64,000 nt of DNA, from the NCBI GenBank assembly GCA_025506515.1, contig CM046452.1:40271518-40335517 (forward strand). The letters are read 5' to 3'. This stretch comes from Flaveria trinervia (Eukaryota > Streptophyta > Magnoliopsida > Asterales > Asteraceae). The notes under the pieces are model-generated. The model worked only from the letters and a program-made list of their open reading frames with translations, did not search any database and was not told the origin of the DNA. The position numbers and the translations under genes are program-made. Of this stretch, positions 32,256 through 43,393 are shown one piece after another (position 1 is the first letter of the stretch; every line of letters starts with the position of its first letter).

Positions 32256-34200
32256 TCAAATGAAAATTTGGCAGAGTAACGGTAAGGTGTGCGATATTAG
32301 GCCGATTGGGGGTGATGAGTTGAATGCGATCGACTGTGGCCCTATTTATACTGAATCTGATTTCAATCGGCTGTCTAGACCCATTTGCTCGGTTCATTCG
32401 TTCGAATGGACCTTAGTCGTGCGATTGGCTCAGTCGATCACATTCAGTCGGCCGACTGGATTTCAGTCGGGCGACTGACTCATTAGCACATTTCCATTCG
32501 GTCGAATGGCTCATTCTAATAAGCCATTCAGGTGAATGGTTCATAATCATGTGTCATTCGGCAATTTAGTGCATGAGTATGGTCCATTCGTACGGTTGGT
32601 CCATACTCATGGTCCAGTCGTGCGATTGGATCATACTCATGATTTTGATTTTATGACCATTTCTCACTTAACCCTTCTTAACTTTTGATTAAACTTTACG
32701 AGAATTTTATCATATGAGACATGATCATTTTAACTTCAAAAACTTTTGACCACCTCAGACGTGATCCTTTTAAGCAATTTGTCACCTCAGACGTGACTGA
32801 TTTTACCTTTGAAAGCACGTGTGGTCACCTCAGACGTGACCCTTTTAGATGATTAAATCCCCTATTGAATTCCATGACATAGTCTGATATTAAACAAAAC
32901 TGAATTTGACTAAACTTAAACAAATTGAAAGACTTAAACTGACATACAAAACTAAACTTGTTTTTGACTTATTGTGTGAGGTGTAAATCCTAAGATAGAA
33001 ATCTAATGGATTTGGTTTTGGAATAGGTAGTTTCAATTTATTTTGACCATAAATGGACCAATTCAATTTGGAATCATACATGCAAGTCAAATCATTTGAG
33101 ACATGTTATCAACACCTTTTGATGCTTAATTCTTGTTTTTCATCTAGAGTCGTTAGCAAGTTTAGGAAATCATACTAGTACTATTAGATCCCCACATTGA
33201 TTTGGACTTTCAAGAATTGTAGCCATGATGATTGTGTCCTCTTAAATCCATACACAGACTTTTGACATAGATTGGTAATAGTTTAAGGTTTGATTATTTC
33301 AACAAGCATTTGTGGATCCCACACTTATATGGTAATCAACATTCCTCAGGAGATTTTTGAGCGGTCTCAAGGTAGTTTTCAAGAAGAAACTATAGCCGAG
33401 CCTCAGGTCAGTGCCACTGTACAGCAGAGAGGCTGCAAACAGCAAAGAAGTCTAGAATATATAGGTTATGCTTATCCTCGGGTCATTGCCACTGCACAGC
33501 AGAGAGGCACATAACCTATCTTCTTGTTTAAGCAATTTTACTCTTTGGCACAGTTCTCACCAACAACACAAATTATTAGTTTGATTGCTTTTGCTCATAT
33601 TTTGGTCTTACACTCACATTTGTGGCGTTTATTCTGCTCATCACCCCTTATTGGAATTTTGTTGATTGTGTTAACCAGGGATAAGATGTAACCCATAGCT
33701 TGTTGAACAACTTAGTTTGTTCTTGAGATCACCAACAAGGTCTAATCATCTATTGTGTTGAATCTACCGACATATCATCTGTGGTCTAACAACCTCTAGG
33801 TCTACTTTCTTTGTGTTACCTTAGTAGTAGCTAGTTTTACTATCATTTTTCCTTTTATATTGCTCAGACTACACAGACTTATACTTTGAACTTCGCATCT
33901 TGTTTTATTTAAAATTTTAATGTCCCAAGTGATTTGTACCTGTGTACTATCATTTTCCAATGTCATTGAATCCGTATCACAGATACGATCTACTTTCTAT
34001 CAACTAGCCTCTCCTCCACCTTTGTCTTTTTGTTAATGTTACTAACTGACCTATTCTCCCCCTAAAATTCTAAAACCGTAACGGATTGATGCTTTTTAGG
34101 ATTTTAATAGGCGACCGAATAACATTAATTTAATTAAACTACTTAAAGTTAAACAAATAAATAAAGAAAATAAAAATAAAAATGCACAATACGCATCGGA
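32256..34200 (-). repeat. C4 spacer (in the inverted block)
   Basis: Read on the minus strand it follows RNase H. It has a polypurine-like TTTAGGGGGAGAAT (34053-34066), a duplicated 33-bp stretch (33398 and 33478), and TCACGTCTGAGGTGA repeats (32740-32840). An array of CAGTCG, GAGTATGG and CATTCG palindromic words (32285-32640) follows, then TATAAATAGG (32341-32350) and CTCTGCCAAATTTT. The last features match C6 28440-28920 in order and orientation relative to pol. Confidence 0.7.
32341..32350 (-). promoter_or_regulatory. C4 spacer TATA-like box
   Basis: Minus strand CAGTATAAATAGGGCC at the end of the CAGTCG-word array; the counterpart of 28848-28856 in C6. Confidence 0.45.
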
Positions 34201-34600
34201 CTACACATGGTCATCATCAGGAATTACATCACTTTTCTTTTTAATGTCGTTGACCTTTAACAGATATAAAAAACGTGGTTTGTCAAAAGCCTTTGTATAG
34301 AGGTCAGCGCGTTGAAAATCAGTATTTCTTTTAATCACATCGATTAAGTTCTTTTCAAAGCAATCACGTATAAAGTGATATTTTATGCTGATGTGTTTGG
34401 TCTTAGGATGTTGGACCAGATTTTTTGTTACTGCAATTGCAGCAGAGTTATCAACAAAAATAGGAGTAGAAGAGAATTTCAAACTGTAGTCCTGCATTTG
34501 TTGTTGAATCCATATGATTTGTGAACAGCAACTTGCAGCAGCAATGTATTCAGCTTCACAGGTTGACAAAGCAACTAAGGTCTGCTTCTTACACTACCAG
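34201..34600 (-). pseudogene. C4 RNase H
   Basis: 122 codons open: STCEAEYIAAASCCSQIIW, FVDNSAAIAVTKN, KHISIKYHFIRDCFE, ADLYTKAFDKPRF. Active-site acids (E of EAEY, D of VDN) are present. It is separated from RT by a TAG at 34594-34596 in TW-stop-CKKQ, where Gln (CAG) is expected. Confidence 0.88.
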
Positions 34601-35682
34601 GTCACTAATCTCCTCCCAAAGAATTGACATCCCGCTGATGTAGACTTGTAGTTCATCTTACAGCCACCGGAATCCGAGTTACTATACGTTGTCAGCTCAA
34701 AGTCATCGTCATGAGGATACCATAACCCAAGTGTTGGAGTACCCTTCAGATAACAAAAGATCCTTTTGACCCCTATCAGATGGTTAACTTTTGGCTTTTC
34801 CTGATATCTTGAACATAAACATGTCGCGTACATGATATCAGGTCTTGAGGCAGTGAGGTACATGAGAGATCCAATCATACCTCGGTACATGGTGGCATCG
34901 ACCAGATCACCATTTTCGTTGGGTGCTACATCATGGTTTGTAGCAAGTGGATTCCTGGCTGCGGAAGCATTCTCCATGTCAAACCGACTGAGGATATCTC
35001 CTACATACTTGGTCTGATGTAGGAAAATCCCTTTTGGTGTCTGATCCACCTGTAACCCGAGAAAAAATTTCATCTCTCCCATGGCACTCATCTCAAACTC
35101 AGCCTTCATTACTGCTTCAAACTCTTTGCATAGATCTTTGTTCTTTGAACTGAAGATTATGTCATCGACATAGATTTGGACAAGCAGTAAATCTCCATCC
35201 TTTTCTTTTATGAATAGTGTACAATCAATGACACCTCTACGAAAACCGTGTTTCATAAGGTGAGTCGAGAGTTTCTCATACCAGGCTCTAGGAGCTTGAT
35301 GAAGCCCATATAGAGCCTTGTTGAGTTTGTAAACTCTGTCTAGATGATATGGATCCCCAAATCTCTCGGGTTGACTGACGTACACTGTCTCTCTGATTTC
35401 ACCATGAAGGAATGCACTCTTCACATCAAGTTGATAAACTTTAATCTTCATATACGATGCGTAGGCAAGGAAGATCCGGATTGCTTCCATTCTTGACACG
35501 GGTGCAAACACTTCATTGTAGTCAATTCCCTCAATTTGTCGATATCCTTGGACAACAAGTCGAGCCTTGTTTCTGATGATCATGCCTTGATCATCTTTCT
35601 CGCATTTCAAGACCCATTTTGTGCCAATGACCTTAGCACCTTTAGGTCTATCCACGAGAGTCCATACACCTAACTTCTTCAA
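34597..35682 (-). CDS. C4 reverse transcriptase domain, longest open segment
   Basis: About 360 open codons covering the whole Copia RT domain: KLGVWTLVDRPKGAKVIGTK, NKARLVVQGYRQIEGIDYNE, LDVKSAFLHGEIRETVYVSQ, KALYGLHQAPRAWYEKL, catalytic YVDDIIFSS, MGEMKFFLGLQVDQTPKGIF, SRPDIMYATCLCSRYQ. The domain is complete with all catalytic Asp. It is bounded by TAG codons on both sides (35683-35685 and 34594-34596), each explainable as CAG to TAG, so it cannot be made as part of a full polyprotein. Confidence 0.9.
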
Positions 35683-35685
35683 CTA

Positions 35686-36690
35686 AAGAAGTTCTTCATG
35701 CATGGAACTCATCCATGCCTCATCATTCATGGCTTCACTAACATACTTTGGCTCGAACTGAGACACAAAGCAGTGATATGCCCCATCATGAATATAGCCC
35801 TTTTCCATCACCGAGGCATAATTAGCTGAATACAACTGATTTCTGGTCTGAACTCCTGATCTCACATCTCCAATGACATTATCCAAAGGATGATAGACAT
35901 TTAGTTGTGATCCAGGAGTGGTTGGAACAACTACCTCAGAATCCAGATTATGAACATTCGGTTCAGTATTTGAGGCAGTAGGAGTCGGAGGTTCCGAAGA
36001 AGCAGAGGCATCAATGTCAGATGCTTGTGGACTATCAGTAGGGGGAACCTGTTGCTCCTGGTTGTTCTGATCAGTCTCCAAAGCTTCTTCATCAGAGGAA
36101 GAGACACTATCTTCAAGTGTTCCCCCTGAGTTGGTAGATGAATCACCTTGTACATCGGATGATGTAGATTCCTGAGATGGTGTGTTTAGAACATCATACA
36201 TCATCTTTATTGCTAATTCATCATCAGAAGTGGAGTGTGGTATGTTGATGGACTTGAAGAATCCATCATAGTCGAAAAAGAAGGCGGGTCCTTTTCCAGC
36301 AGGTGGTGTGGTGTATCTCTGAACATCAACATTACACCACACTTCTACCTAACCTGTCGAGTTGTTGTAGAACCTCTTGTTCGGTATGTTGTACCCTAGA
36401 AAGATACCTTCATCAGCCTTCATGCTGAATTTTCCCTCCTGAGTCTTCTTCAGTAGGGTGCACGGAGCGCCAAACGGCTCGAGATACTCTAGAATTGGTT
36501 TACGTTGTTATAGTAACTCATAGCACATCTTTCCATGGCATTTAACTACCAGAACTCTATTTAGCGTGTAACACGCATTTGCAACTGCTTCATTCCAGAA
36601 TTGGATAGGCAGTTTTGAGTCTGCTAGCATCGTCTGTGCTGTCTCTATCAAGCTGCGATTCTTCCTTTCAGCAACACCGTTCATCTAAGG
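35686..36690 (-). pseudogene. C4 integrase C-terminus and IN-RT linker
   Basis: VAERKNRSLIETAQTMLADS and LPIQFWNEAVANACY belong to the integrase end. GKFSMKADEGIFLGYNI is the GKGY-like module, followed by a 200-residue acidic, Ser/Thr-rich linker (SSDEEALETDQNNQEQQVPP) and YVSEAMNDEAWMSSMHEELL, which starts RT. Two internal stops. Confidence 0.8.
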
Positions 36691-37400
36691 AGTATAGGCA
36701 GAAGTGAACTGATGCACAGTTCCCTTTTCTTTGCAATAAGCCTCCATCCATTGATTCTTGAACTCGGTTCCGTTGTATGAGCGCACTTGACGTACCTTCA
36801 ACTTGTATAGGGACTCCAGAGTAGTTTCTAATTCCTTGAATGACTCAAATGTCTCTGATTTGGATTTCAGAAACATCACCCAAGTGAATCTTGAGTAGTC
36901 ATCAGTAACTACATAGCAGTACAAGTCGCCTGCAATGCTTCTTGTACTGACTGGACCAAACAGATCCATGTGAAGAAGTTCAAGAGGAAGTTCGATAGAG
37001 TGAACTTTCTTTTCCTTATGATACTTCTTCGTATGTTTTCCCTTCTTGCACGCAACACAGAAATCCAGAAGTTGGAAGTTTTTGACGTTAACTCCTCTCA
37101 CTAAATCATTCTGGATCAAGTGATTCCTCTTCCGTGGATTAATGTGTCCCATTTTCCTATGCCAGGAGATGGATTCCTTCTCAGTAGCTTTTGACAAGAA
37201 GCATTGAACCTCATGATCTGTTGTGGAGGCCTTTGATAGATCGAAGACATAAAGGTCCTTATATCTTGAGGCAGACATTAATACTTGATCCTCCGGGATG
37301 ACGTAGTCCTTTTTCAGGACATAGCACTTCTTTTTGTCAAACACTACCTTAAAGTCTTTATCAAAAATTTGAGAAACAGAAAGAAAGTTATTCTAAAGTT
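36685..37400 (-). pseudogene. C4 integrase catalytic core
   Basis: HHCC domain (WHRKMGHINPRKRNHLIQND, then CVACKKGKHTKKYH) followed by the DDE core. The first Asp is in MDLFGPVSTRS. The second Asp is lost: the conserved RSDNGTEF reads RSYNGTEF (GAC to TAC, 36775-36777). The Glu in VAERKNR is kept past a TAG at 36685-36687. Enzymatically dead even without the stop. Confidence 0.88.
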
Positions 37401-37630
37401 GTTGAACGTAGTTTACCTTGTCAAACTTCACTTTCTGATTACCTACTTCCCCTTGAGCTGTGATGTACCCACCTTTGTTTCCAGCAAACGAAACATGACC
37501 TCCTTTTATCTATTTGACGTTTGATAAGAGATCCTTGTTCCCTGTCATGTGTCTGGATGGGACGCTATCTATAATCCACGTGTTGGTTTCAGCACTATAT
37601 CGAACACCCTGTACATTCAGTTTGAAAACA
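37400..37630 (-). pseudogene. C4 protease
   Basis: The active site reads WIIDSVPSRHMTGNKDL where DSGxSRHM is expected: the Asp is kept but the Gly of D-S-G is Val (37561-37563). HVSFAGNKGGYITAQGEV and FLSVSQIFDKDFKVVFD are typical of the rest. TAG at 37511 and near 37394. Confidence 0.8.
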
Positions 37631-39125
37631 TTAGTTCAGGTTAGGGACCCAAGCCTTCACTGGCTTGGCTTTCCCAGAGGCATCACACATCATAAATGTT
37701 ACCCATTGACTATTCGAGGATGAGGGAAGCTCATATGTCTTCTTGTTCTCATTATCAAACAATGCGGTTGATTTCTCCTTCCATAAGCCAGATTTGTGTA
37801 AGGCTTGTTTGTGATAAACAGTTGACTGGCTAATGTGTTGAACTTTAGGTTCACTATCTCTTTTAGGTGGCATCACTGAGTTCCTCTTAAAAGAGCTAGG
37901 TTTTTGTTCAGGGAGTTCAACTTTCCTCCTCGGTGTCTGATAGTAAGGACAATTAGAGGCAATGTGTCCATGCTCTCCACAACTGTAGCAAGCTCTGCTT
38001 TCAACTTTACGATTTAACTGTTTTTATGGAAATGTATGTGACACCCGGGTGACCTTACTCTGTTTGGGTTTTGACTCTGATTGTTTAGATGTTTTGTCTG
38101 GTTTAACAAAGTTAATTGTTTTAACAGTTTTAACATCTTTTTCTTTTTTATTTTCTGGACTTTGACCTGATGCATGTGATTGGTTAACATTACAGGTCTT
38201 TTTAGGTCTAGATTTGACAATGGTTGAACCTGACTTTATATTAACATTTTCAAACTCTTTGTCCAGATTAATGCAAGGCATTTTACCTTTTGCCTTTGAA
38301 GTGACCTGCTTTTGTTTAGTGCCAGATTCATTTGATGAACATGTGGAATCTGGATCACTTACAAGAGGAGTGGACACCACATGATCTTTGATTGGATAAT
38401 CATTAATTGGTTTACATTTTGCGTTCATCAAGATCTCATGTGGTGGTGGAACCACTTTATAACCCAATCCCTCCCCGTTGTTTCTCTCTCTCACTAAGTT
38501 TTGGACTATGTGTGAAGAACTAGTCCAACTATGCAGTTTTTGTTTTAGGGAATTAACTTCTACTTCTAAAATTGCTTTTTGTTTCTTAGTGTCCTCTAGG
38601 GAGTTTAGATAGTACCTAATGTCATTAGCTTGGTTAAAGGCTACAACTTATGTTTCACTAAGTTGTTAGTTCAAAAGGTCTATCTTTTCTTTGTAACTAT
38701 GCTCATTTTGTTTTAACATTCTGTTAGCTTCATTGCACAGTTCCAAGTCCATTACTAATTTTCATTATGATCTAATAACCTAGCAAATTTTAAATCAATG
38801 CATTTCCTAAATTTATTACAATCAGAGCAAGCATGATTATTAAAGAGTTGGTCAGTAGTACTTACTTGAGCGTTTCTGAAGAATCACCCATCAATGTAGA
38901 ATCTGATGTTTCTGGAGATGGTGATTCTAACGTTGTTGTAGTTTTCCCTTCTTCAGGTTGGTAGGTGACCACTGGTGCAGTTTTTTCTGATGTTGACATC
39001 GCAAGTTTGACTGCAATATCTCCTTCACTAGCTGAGTCATCATTGATATCTCCACACTAGCGATATTGGATTCTCCGGTGAGACAAACCGAAAGCACCAG
39101 TCCTGTCCTTCATCATCATGAGCAG
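37631..39125 (-). pseudogene. C4 Gag-PR linker with second zinc knuckle
   Basis: A Lys-rich linker (38024-38494), a coiled-coil-like segment (38500-38860) and a CCHC knuckle CYSCGEHGHIASNC (about 37940-37990) just before PR. One knuckle here, against three in C1. Stops and frameshifts scattered. Confidence 0.65.
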
Positions 39126-40398
39126 TCAAGGCTTTGGGATCCTTTCTTGATGAAGTAAGACTGCTAGTGGATTTCTCCTGATGATTGAACGTGGAGAAGG
39201 ATTCCCATTTCCAGTCTTTTTTGGCTTCACACACTCCCTTTTGAAGTGCCCTTTCTCACCGCAGTTGAAGCAGGTTACCTTGGATATGTCAGAGCTGAAG
39301 GTAATGTCCTTAGTAGCAATAAAATTTTGTTTGGTCTTTTTGACAAACTTCTTAGCTCTCTGTACTGCACTGGCTAAGGACAATCTTATGTTCATCCGCT
39401 CCAGCTCGGTCTCATCCACCTGCTCATAATCCTCCTCTGCCATATGGCAGTTCCCATTTTACCAACAATTAGTCCATCATAGGAGTGGACTACCACATCT
39501 AAGAGATCCATGTGCTCTTTAGCTACCTCAACTGTCATGTTGCTGAAGTTCTCAGTCTTCAGCTTTGCTGCATTTGCTTCAGGTGTAATGTATTGGGTAC
39601 CAGACGACCCTGACATTTCAGACCTTGAAGTAGGGGCTGGTGAAGGACTAGATGAGCTTGAAAGAAAATTTGTCTGAAGAGGTGCGCCAGATGTTTTGGC
39701 TTGAGGAGTCGCGTTGTACAGTGCATGATTCTGATCACAAGAAGCCATTTGAGCTCTGTACTTTATCCTCGGTTCTTCTTCTCTCAGTTTCAGAATGAAG
39801 TCATTGATATCTAACTTCGTTAGCATACCATTCTGTCTAAGATTGGAGACAAATGACACCCATTTCTCTGGCAGTCCGTCTGCAAAGTTGGACACTTTGT
39901 CCTCCATTAACGTCGATACTCCATGAGTGTTCATCTTGCTCATCAAGTGGTAGAACATGTCGATAACATCATCTGGGCTTTCTTTTCCCATTGAGGAGAA
40001 GTTGTCAAACTCCTTCTTTAAAGCCTTAGCCTTTATGGCCTTCAATGATGCGTTTCCGTCATATCGTTTCTCCAATGCATCCCAGAGTTTCTTTGCTTGT
40101 GTATATTCCGAGAATTGATAGAAAATATCCTTTGGAATTGACTGTGTAAGCAAAGCATAAACTTTCTTTTCGGCATTGTACTTTACTTTTTGTCCATCAG
40201 TCATGCCACCTAATGTAAGTTTAACACCATCAGCTCCTATAGGCATGTTGTACCCCGTGTTAATAGACTCCCACAGATTGGGATCTATTCCATTTAAGTA
40301 GATCTCGAAACGTTGCTTCCATTGTGGGTACTCATCTAACGTGATTAGCTTTGGGGGCTTGTTATGATTCCCCACTTCATTCTCTAGTAGCAGGCTCA
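39126..40398 (-). pseudogene. C4 gag
   Basis: Long open region (about 39392-40398) carrying the Copia Gag (UBN2-type) domain: NEVGNHNKPPKLITLDEYPQ, LTQSIPKDIFYQF, AKKLWDALEKRYDGN, MSKMNTHGVSTLMEDKV, LPEKWVSFVSNLRQN. The nucleocapsid knuckle CFNCGEKGHFKREC is intact in the next frame (39245-39290). The usual N-terminus and start codon are missing: homology stops at LLLENEVG (about 40398), where CAGTCAACC-type repeats of the plus-strand spacer begin. That edge is a rearrangement breakpoint. Confidence 0.88.
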
Positions 40399-40585
40399 GT
40401 CAACCGATTGAACTCAGTCACCTGCTCAGTCACCCGACTGAATCCAGTCGCATGCCAAATCAACTAACAGAACACAGTCACATGGTTCAATCGCATGAAT
40501 GAACCAGAATGAGTTCACCAAGTTAATTAGACTTGATATGTGTCATGTGTTTAGCTAATGTCTATGGGTCTTGTGTTACAGATTG
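40399..40585 (+). repeat. C4 spacer remnant with motif words and 3' splice-like site
   Basis: CAGTCAACCGATTGAACTCAG, CACCCGACTGAATCCAGTCG and similar words, then AT-rich DNA ending GGTCTTGTGTTACAG (AG at 40580-40581), four nt before ATG. Parallels 29255-29508 of C6. Confidence 0.7.
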
Positions 40586-42720
40586 ATGGCAGACAGATGG
40601 TCCATCAACCCCAAGCATAACATCTGTGCTCACTTAGACTCCACAACTCGGAATGGTGCCGCGTTTGCGGGGATCATTGCTTTGCTCAAGCGATCCAGGA
40701 TCCACAAGGCGATCTCTACACCATGCACTCCCTACAGGTCGATTTAGCAGGCCTTCTGGGAGGGAGCATCGGTTGACCGCTCTCGCGAGACGTACAGCAT
40801 AAGGAGCTCCATTTTTGGCATGGATATTGAGGTTACAGCTAAGGATATCAGGAGAGTACTGGGTTTGGGTGATAATGCAGACCACCCCACCAGACTTCAC
40901 CCACTAACGGTGAGAGGGTGCTTCATAAGGATGAAGTACGTTGGGGATATCAATGCAGGGGTGCTCAACAAGAGCAACCTGAGTCCCCAGTACAAGTACT
41001 TGGCACATGTCATCCTCAAGAACTTGGCTTTGTGAAGGGGTGGGTTCGATGACCTATCAAACCAGATTCAAAATGCCTACGTGGCACTGGTGCTGAACCA
41101 CCCTTTCAGCTTTTCTAGCATGATCTTCTCCTACCTGATAGAGAAATTGGAGGCGAAGCGCAAAGAGGGTTTATGCATGTACCCTAGGTTTTTACAGATG
41201 ATATTTGATGAGAAGCTGCCCACACTGCCTAAGGAAAGCTACGATGCTATGGCATTGTAGATTATGGATGATACGACACTGAGTCGTATGAAGGTATACC
41301 GGGGAAAGCATGTCAAGCCCCCGGTAAAGAGACTCATAGGTCACCTGACGAAGGTGGACTATGTGGCATCAGGGAGGTGTAAATGGCGTCACGTAGATAG
41401 TGATTCGGATGTCGAGCAGCTAGAGCTACCTGAAGATGACTCCGACGACGACGACAGCGGTGATGGTGGAGATGCAGGGCCCACTCAACTGAGGGCCCCC
41501 ACTGCTGATATAGCATCTCCAGCATCCACCCAAGGTGGAGCAGAGGTTGCAGGGTTCCATCAGGATTTCGTCTTGATGAGGAGGAGGATACGGATGAGGA
41601 GCCTCTAACTCGTACTGTGGGGAGCTGGGTGGTTGCCACCGACCGAGGTATTTGGGAGGTTAGAGGACGCCCTGGCGAGTCGGGGGAGGCTGACACTGAT
41701 CCTACTTATGCTCCAGATCAGTCCAGCAGTGTTCTAGGGGGAGCATCCACCTCGAGGGGCTCGAGGATGAAAAGGATGGCTCAGCCCCACGGGTTGAAGA
41801 AGAAGAGGAGGAGGATGACCTTCATCACCACCGCCACTACTACCACCACTTCCACCACTCCACCCACTACCACCATCCCATCCACAACATTATCTACCTC
41901 CTCACACACCACTACCACAACCTCTCCACCACCACCTTCATCTATACCACCCCCAATCCTCACCACTCCACCACCACCTTCATCTATACCACCCCCAATC
42001 CTCACCACTCCACCACCACCTTCATCTATACCACCCCCAATCTTCACCATTCCACCACTACCTTCCTCTATACCACCCCCAATCTTTACCACTGCCACCA
42101 CTAGCCACCATGCAAGACCGTCATCTTACCCCTCCTATCCATCTGGATCCTCTCTACCTCCTAGTGGGGTAGAGGAACAGCTCTCGCACATAACCGTATG
42201 GTGCTGAAGCTGTTGGCAGCCGATGACGAGAAGACTGCCCAGATTCATCAGCTAGTAGATCTTACTGCTACACCATCTCAGCAGATATCTGAGCAAGCTC
42301 AACTAATTGAGCAGTAGGCATAGCAGATTGCTGCATAGAGCTCAGAGATGTTCCAACTCCAAGAGAAGCATGTCCAATCAGCCAAAAGGATAGAGGAGTT
42401 GGAGACTACAAACAAGACCATCATGCTGAGGCTCAAAGGATCAAAAGAGGAGCCACTAAAGGTCAAAGAGGGAGATGGAGATGATGGGGATGATGATGAT
42501 AGTGATAATGATGATAATGATGGTGATGACCATGGGGATGATACTGATGTTGGTGATGATGTTGATGATGATGTTGATGATGATAATGATGATGATGATA
42601 CATCTACTGCTAGTGCCACATCTGCGAGTGAAAGGAGGACAAAAAGAGCTCAAGACCAAGGTGCCTCCACATCAGCCCCGTCAGCAGAGGAGCACATGAT
42701 ACAAGACAAGAGTAATACTT
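40586..42720 (+). pseudogene. C4 ORF3 (extra ORF after pol)
   Basis: Starts MADRWSINPKHNICAHLD. TAG at 40746-40748 is the first stop; the frame continues with IEVTAKDIRRVLGLGDNADH and LSPQYKYLAHVILKNLAL (40820-41035). Then comes a conserved-looking block to about 41340, an acidic stretch (EDDSDDDDSGDGGDAG), a Thr/Pro region with a 14-residue repeat (41937-42105), a Gln/Glu coiled coil (42290-42420) and a very acidic Asp-rich tract (42470-42600). It ends near 42720. Architecture as in C1 and C3 ORF3: conserved N-terminal half, low-complexity middle, coiled coil. Function unknown; no viral envelope hallmark (signal peptide, membrane anchor) seen. Confidence 0.75.
41937..42105 (+). repeat. 42-bp coding repeat in C4 ORF3
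   Basis: Four in-frame units encoding PPPPSSIPPPILTT, the last two diverged. Confidence 0.88.
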
Positions 42721-42839
42721 AGTTGTTTATGTTATTTAAATCATATGTATTTGAATCTTGTATCAAATTAATGTAATGAATGTTTATATTTAATGTTGAT
42801 GTTAACTGCTTTGATTGTTGACTAATGGTTGATGTGTTA
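42721..42839. other. AT-rich DNA between C4 ORF3 and G2
   Basis: No gene. C4's 3' end would continue beyond G2 but is not recognised within the window. Confidence 0.5.
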
Positions 42840-42939
42840 TGTCACACCCTCAAAATCCACTTGCGGAGTTTTACCGCAAGGCGTGTGAACAAACTAGGAT
42901 CACAGTCATAGTTACTCAGAACGACTCTATATGCCATAA
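42840..42939 (-). repeat. G2 3' LTR, inner 100 bp
   Basis: TGTCACACCCTCAAAATCC onward, near-identical to 62126-62225. Interrupted after CCATAA by C3. Confidence 0.92.
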
Positions 42940-43021
42940 TGTTGGACCAAAAGAACCAATGAGCCGGATCAGTAAAACCTTAAGTCCCATAGACGTCACA
43001 ACAACTGCTGAAGTCCACAAC

Positions 43022-43265
43022 AACTAAAGACAAGTGCTGAAGACAAAGTCTGAAGACAAGTGCTAAAGACAAAGTCTGAAGACACAAGTGCTGAAGACAA
43101 AGTCTGAAGACACAAGTGCTGAAGACAAAGTCTGAAGAAAAGTGCTAAAGACAAAGTCTGAACACACAAGTGCTGAAGACAAAGTATGAAGACACAAGTG
43201 CTGAAGACAAAGTCTGAAGACACAAGTGCTGAAGACAAAGTCTGAAGACACAAGTGCTGAAAAAG
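43022..43265. repeat. C3 LTR tandem array
   Basis: About nine units of ACAAGTGCTGAAGACAAAGT followed by CTGAAG, 26-28 bp. The 3' LTR has a rearranged version at 54615-54815. Directly upstream of the hairpin and TATA region. Confidence 0.92.
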
Positions 43266-43365
43266 TATCAGACGTTGACACAACAGCTGAAGAGGTCTTC
43301 TTCAGTAGTTGTGACGGGTTTTCTTTTCAGTAGTTTTATGTTTTTCTTTTCAGTAGTTTTGTAAA

Positions 43366-43393
43366 ACGACTGAAGAGCTTGTTCTTCAGTCGT
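43366..43393. repeat. C3 LTR perfect hairpin
   Basis: Arms ACGACTGAAGA (43366-43376) and TCTTCAGTCGT (43383-43393), loop GCTTGT. In the 3' LTR (about 54917-54943) the arms are unchanged while the loop has lost a base, which hints that the stem is the constrained part. Confidence 0.88.

Noticed and set aside
41781..42101. Gly/Val-rich ORF on the minus strand
   Set aside because: Antisense of the C4 ORF3 Pro/Thr repeat.
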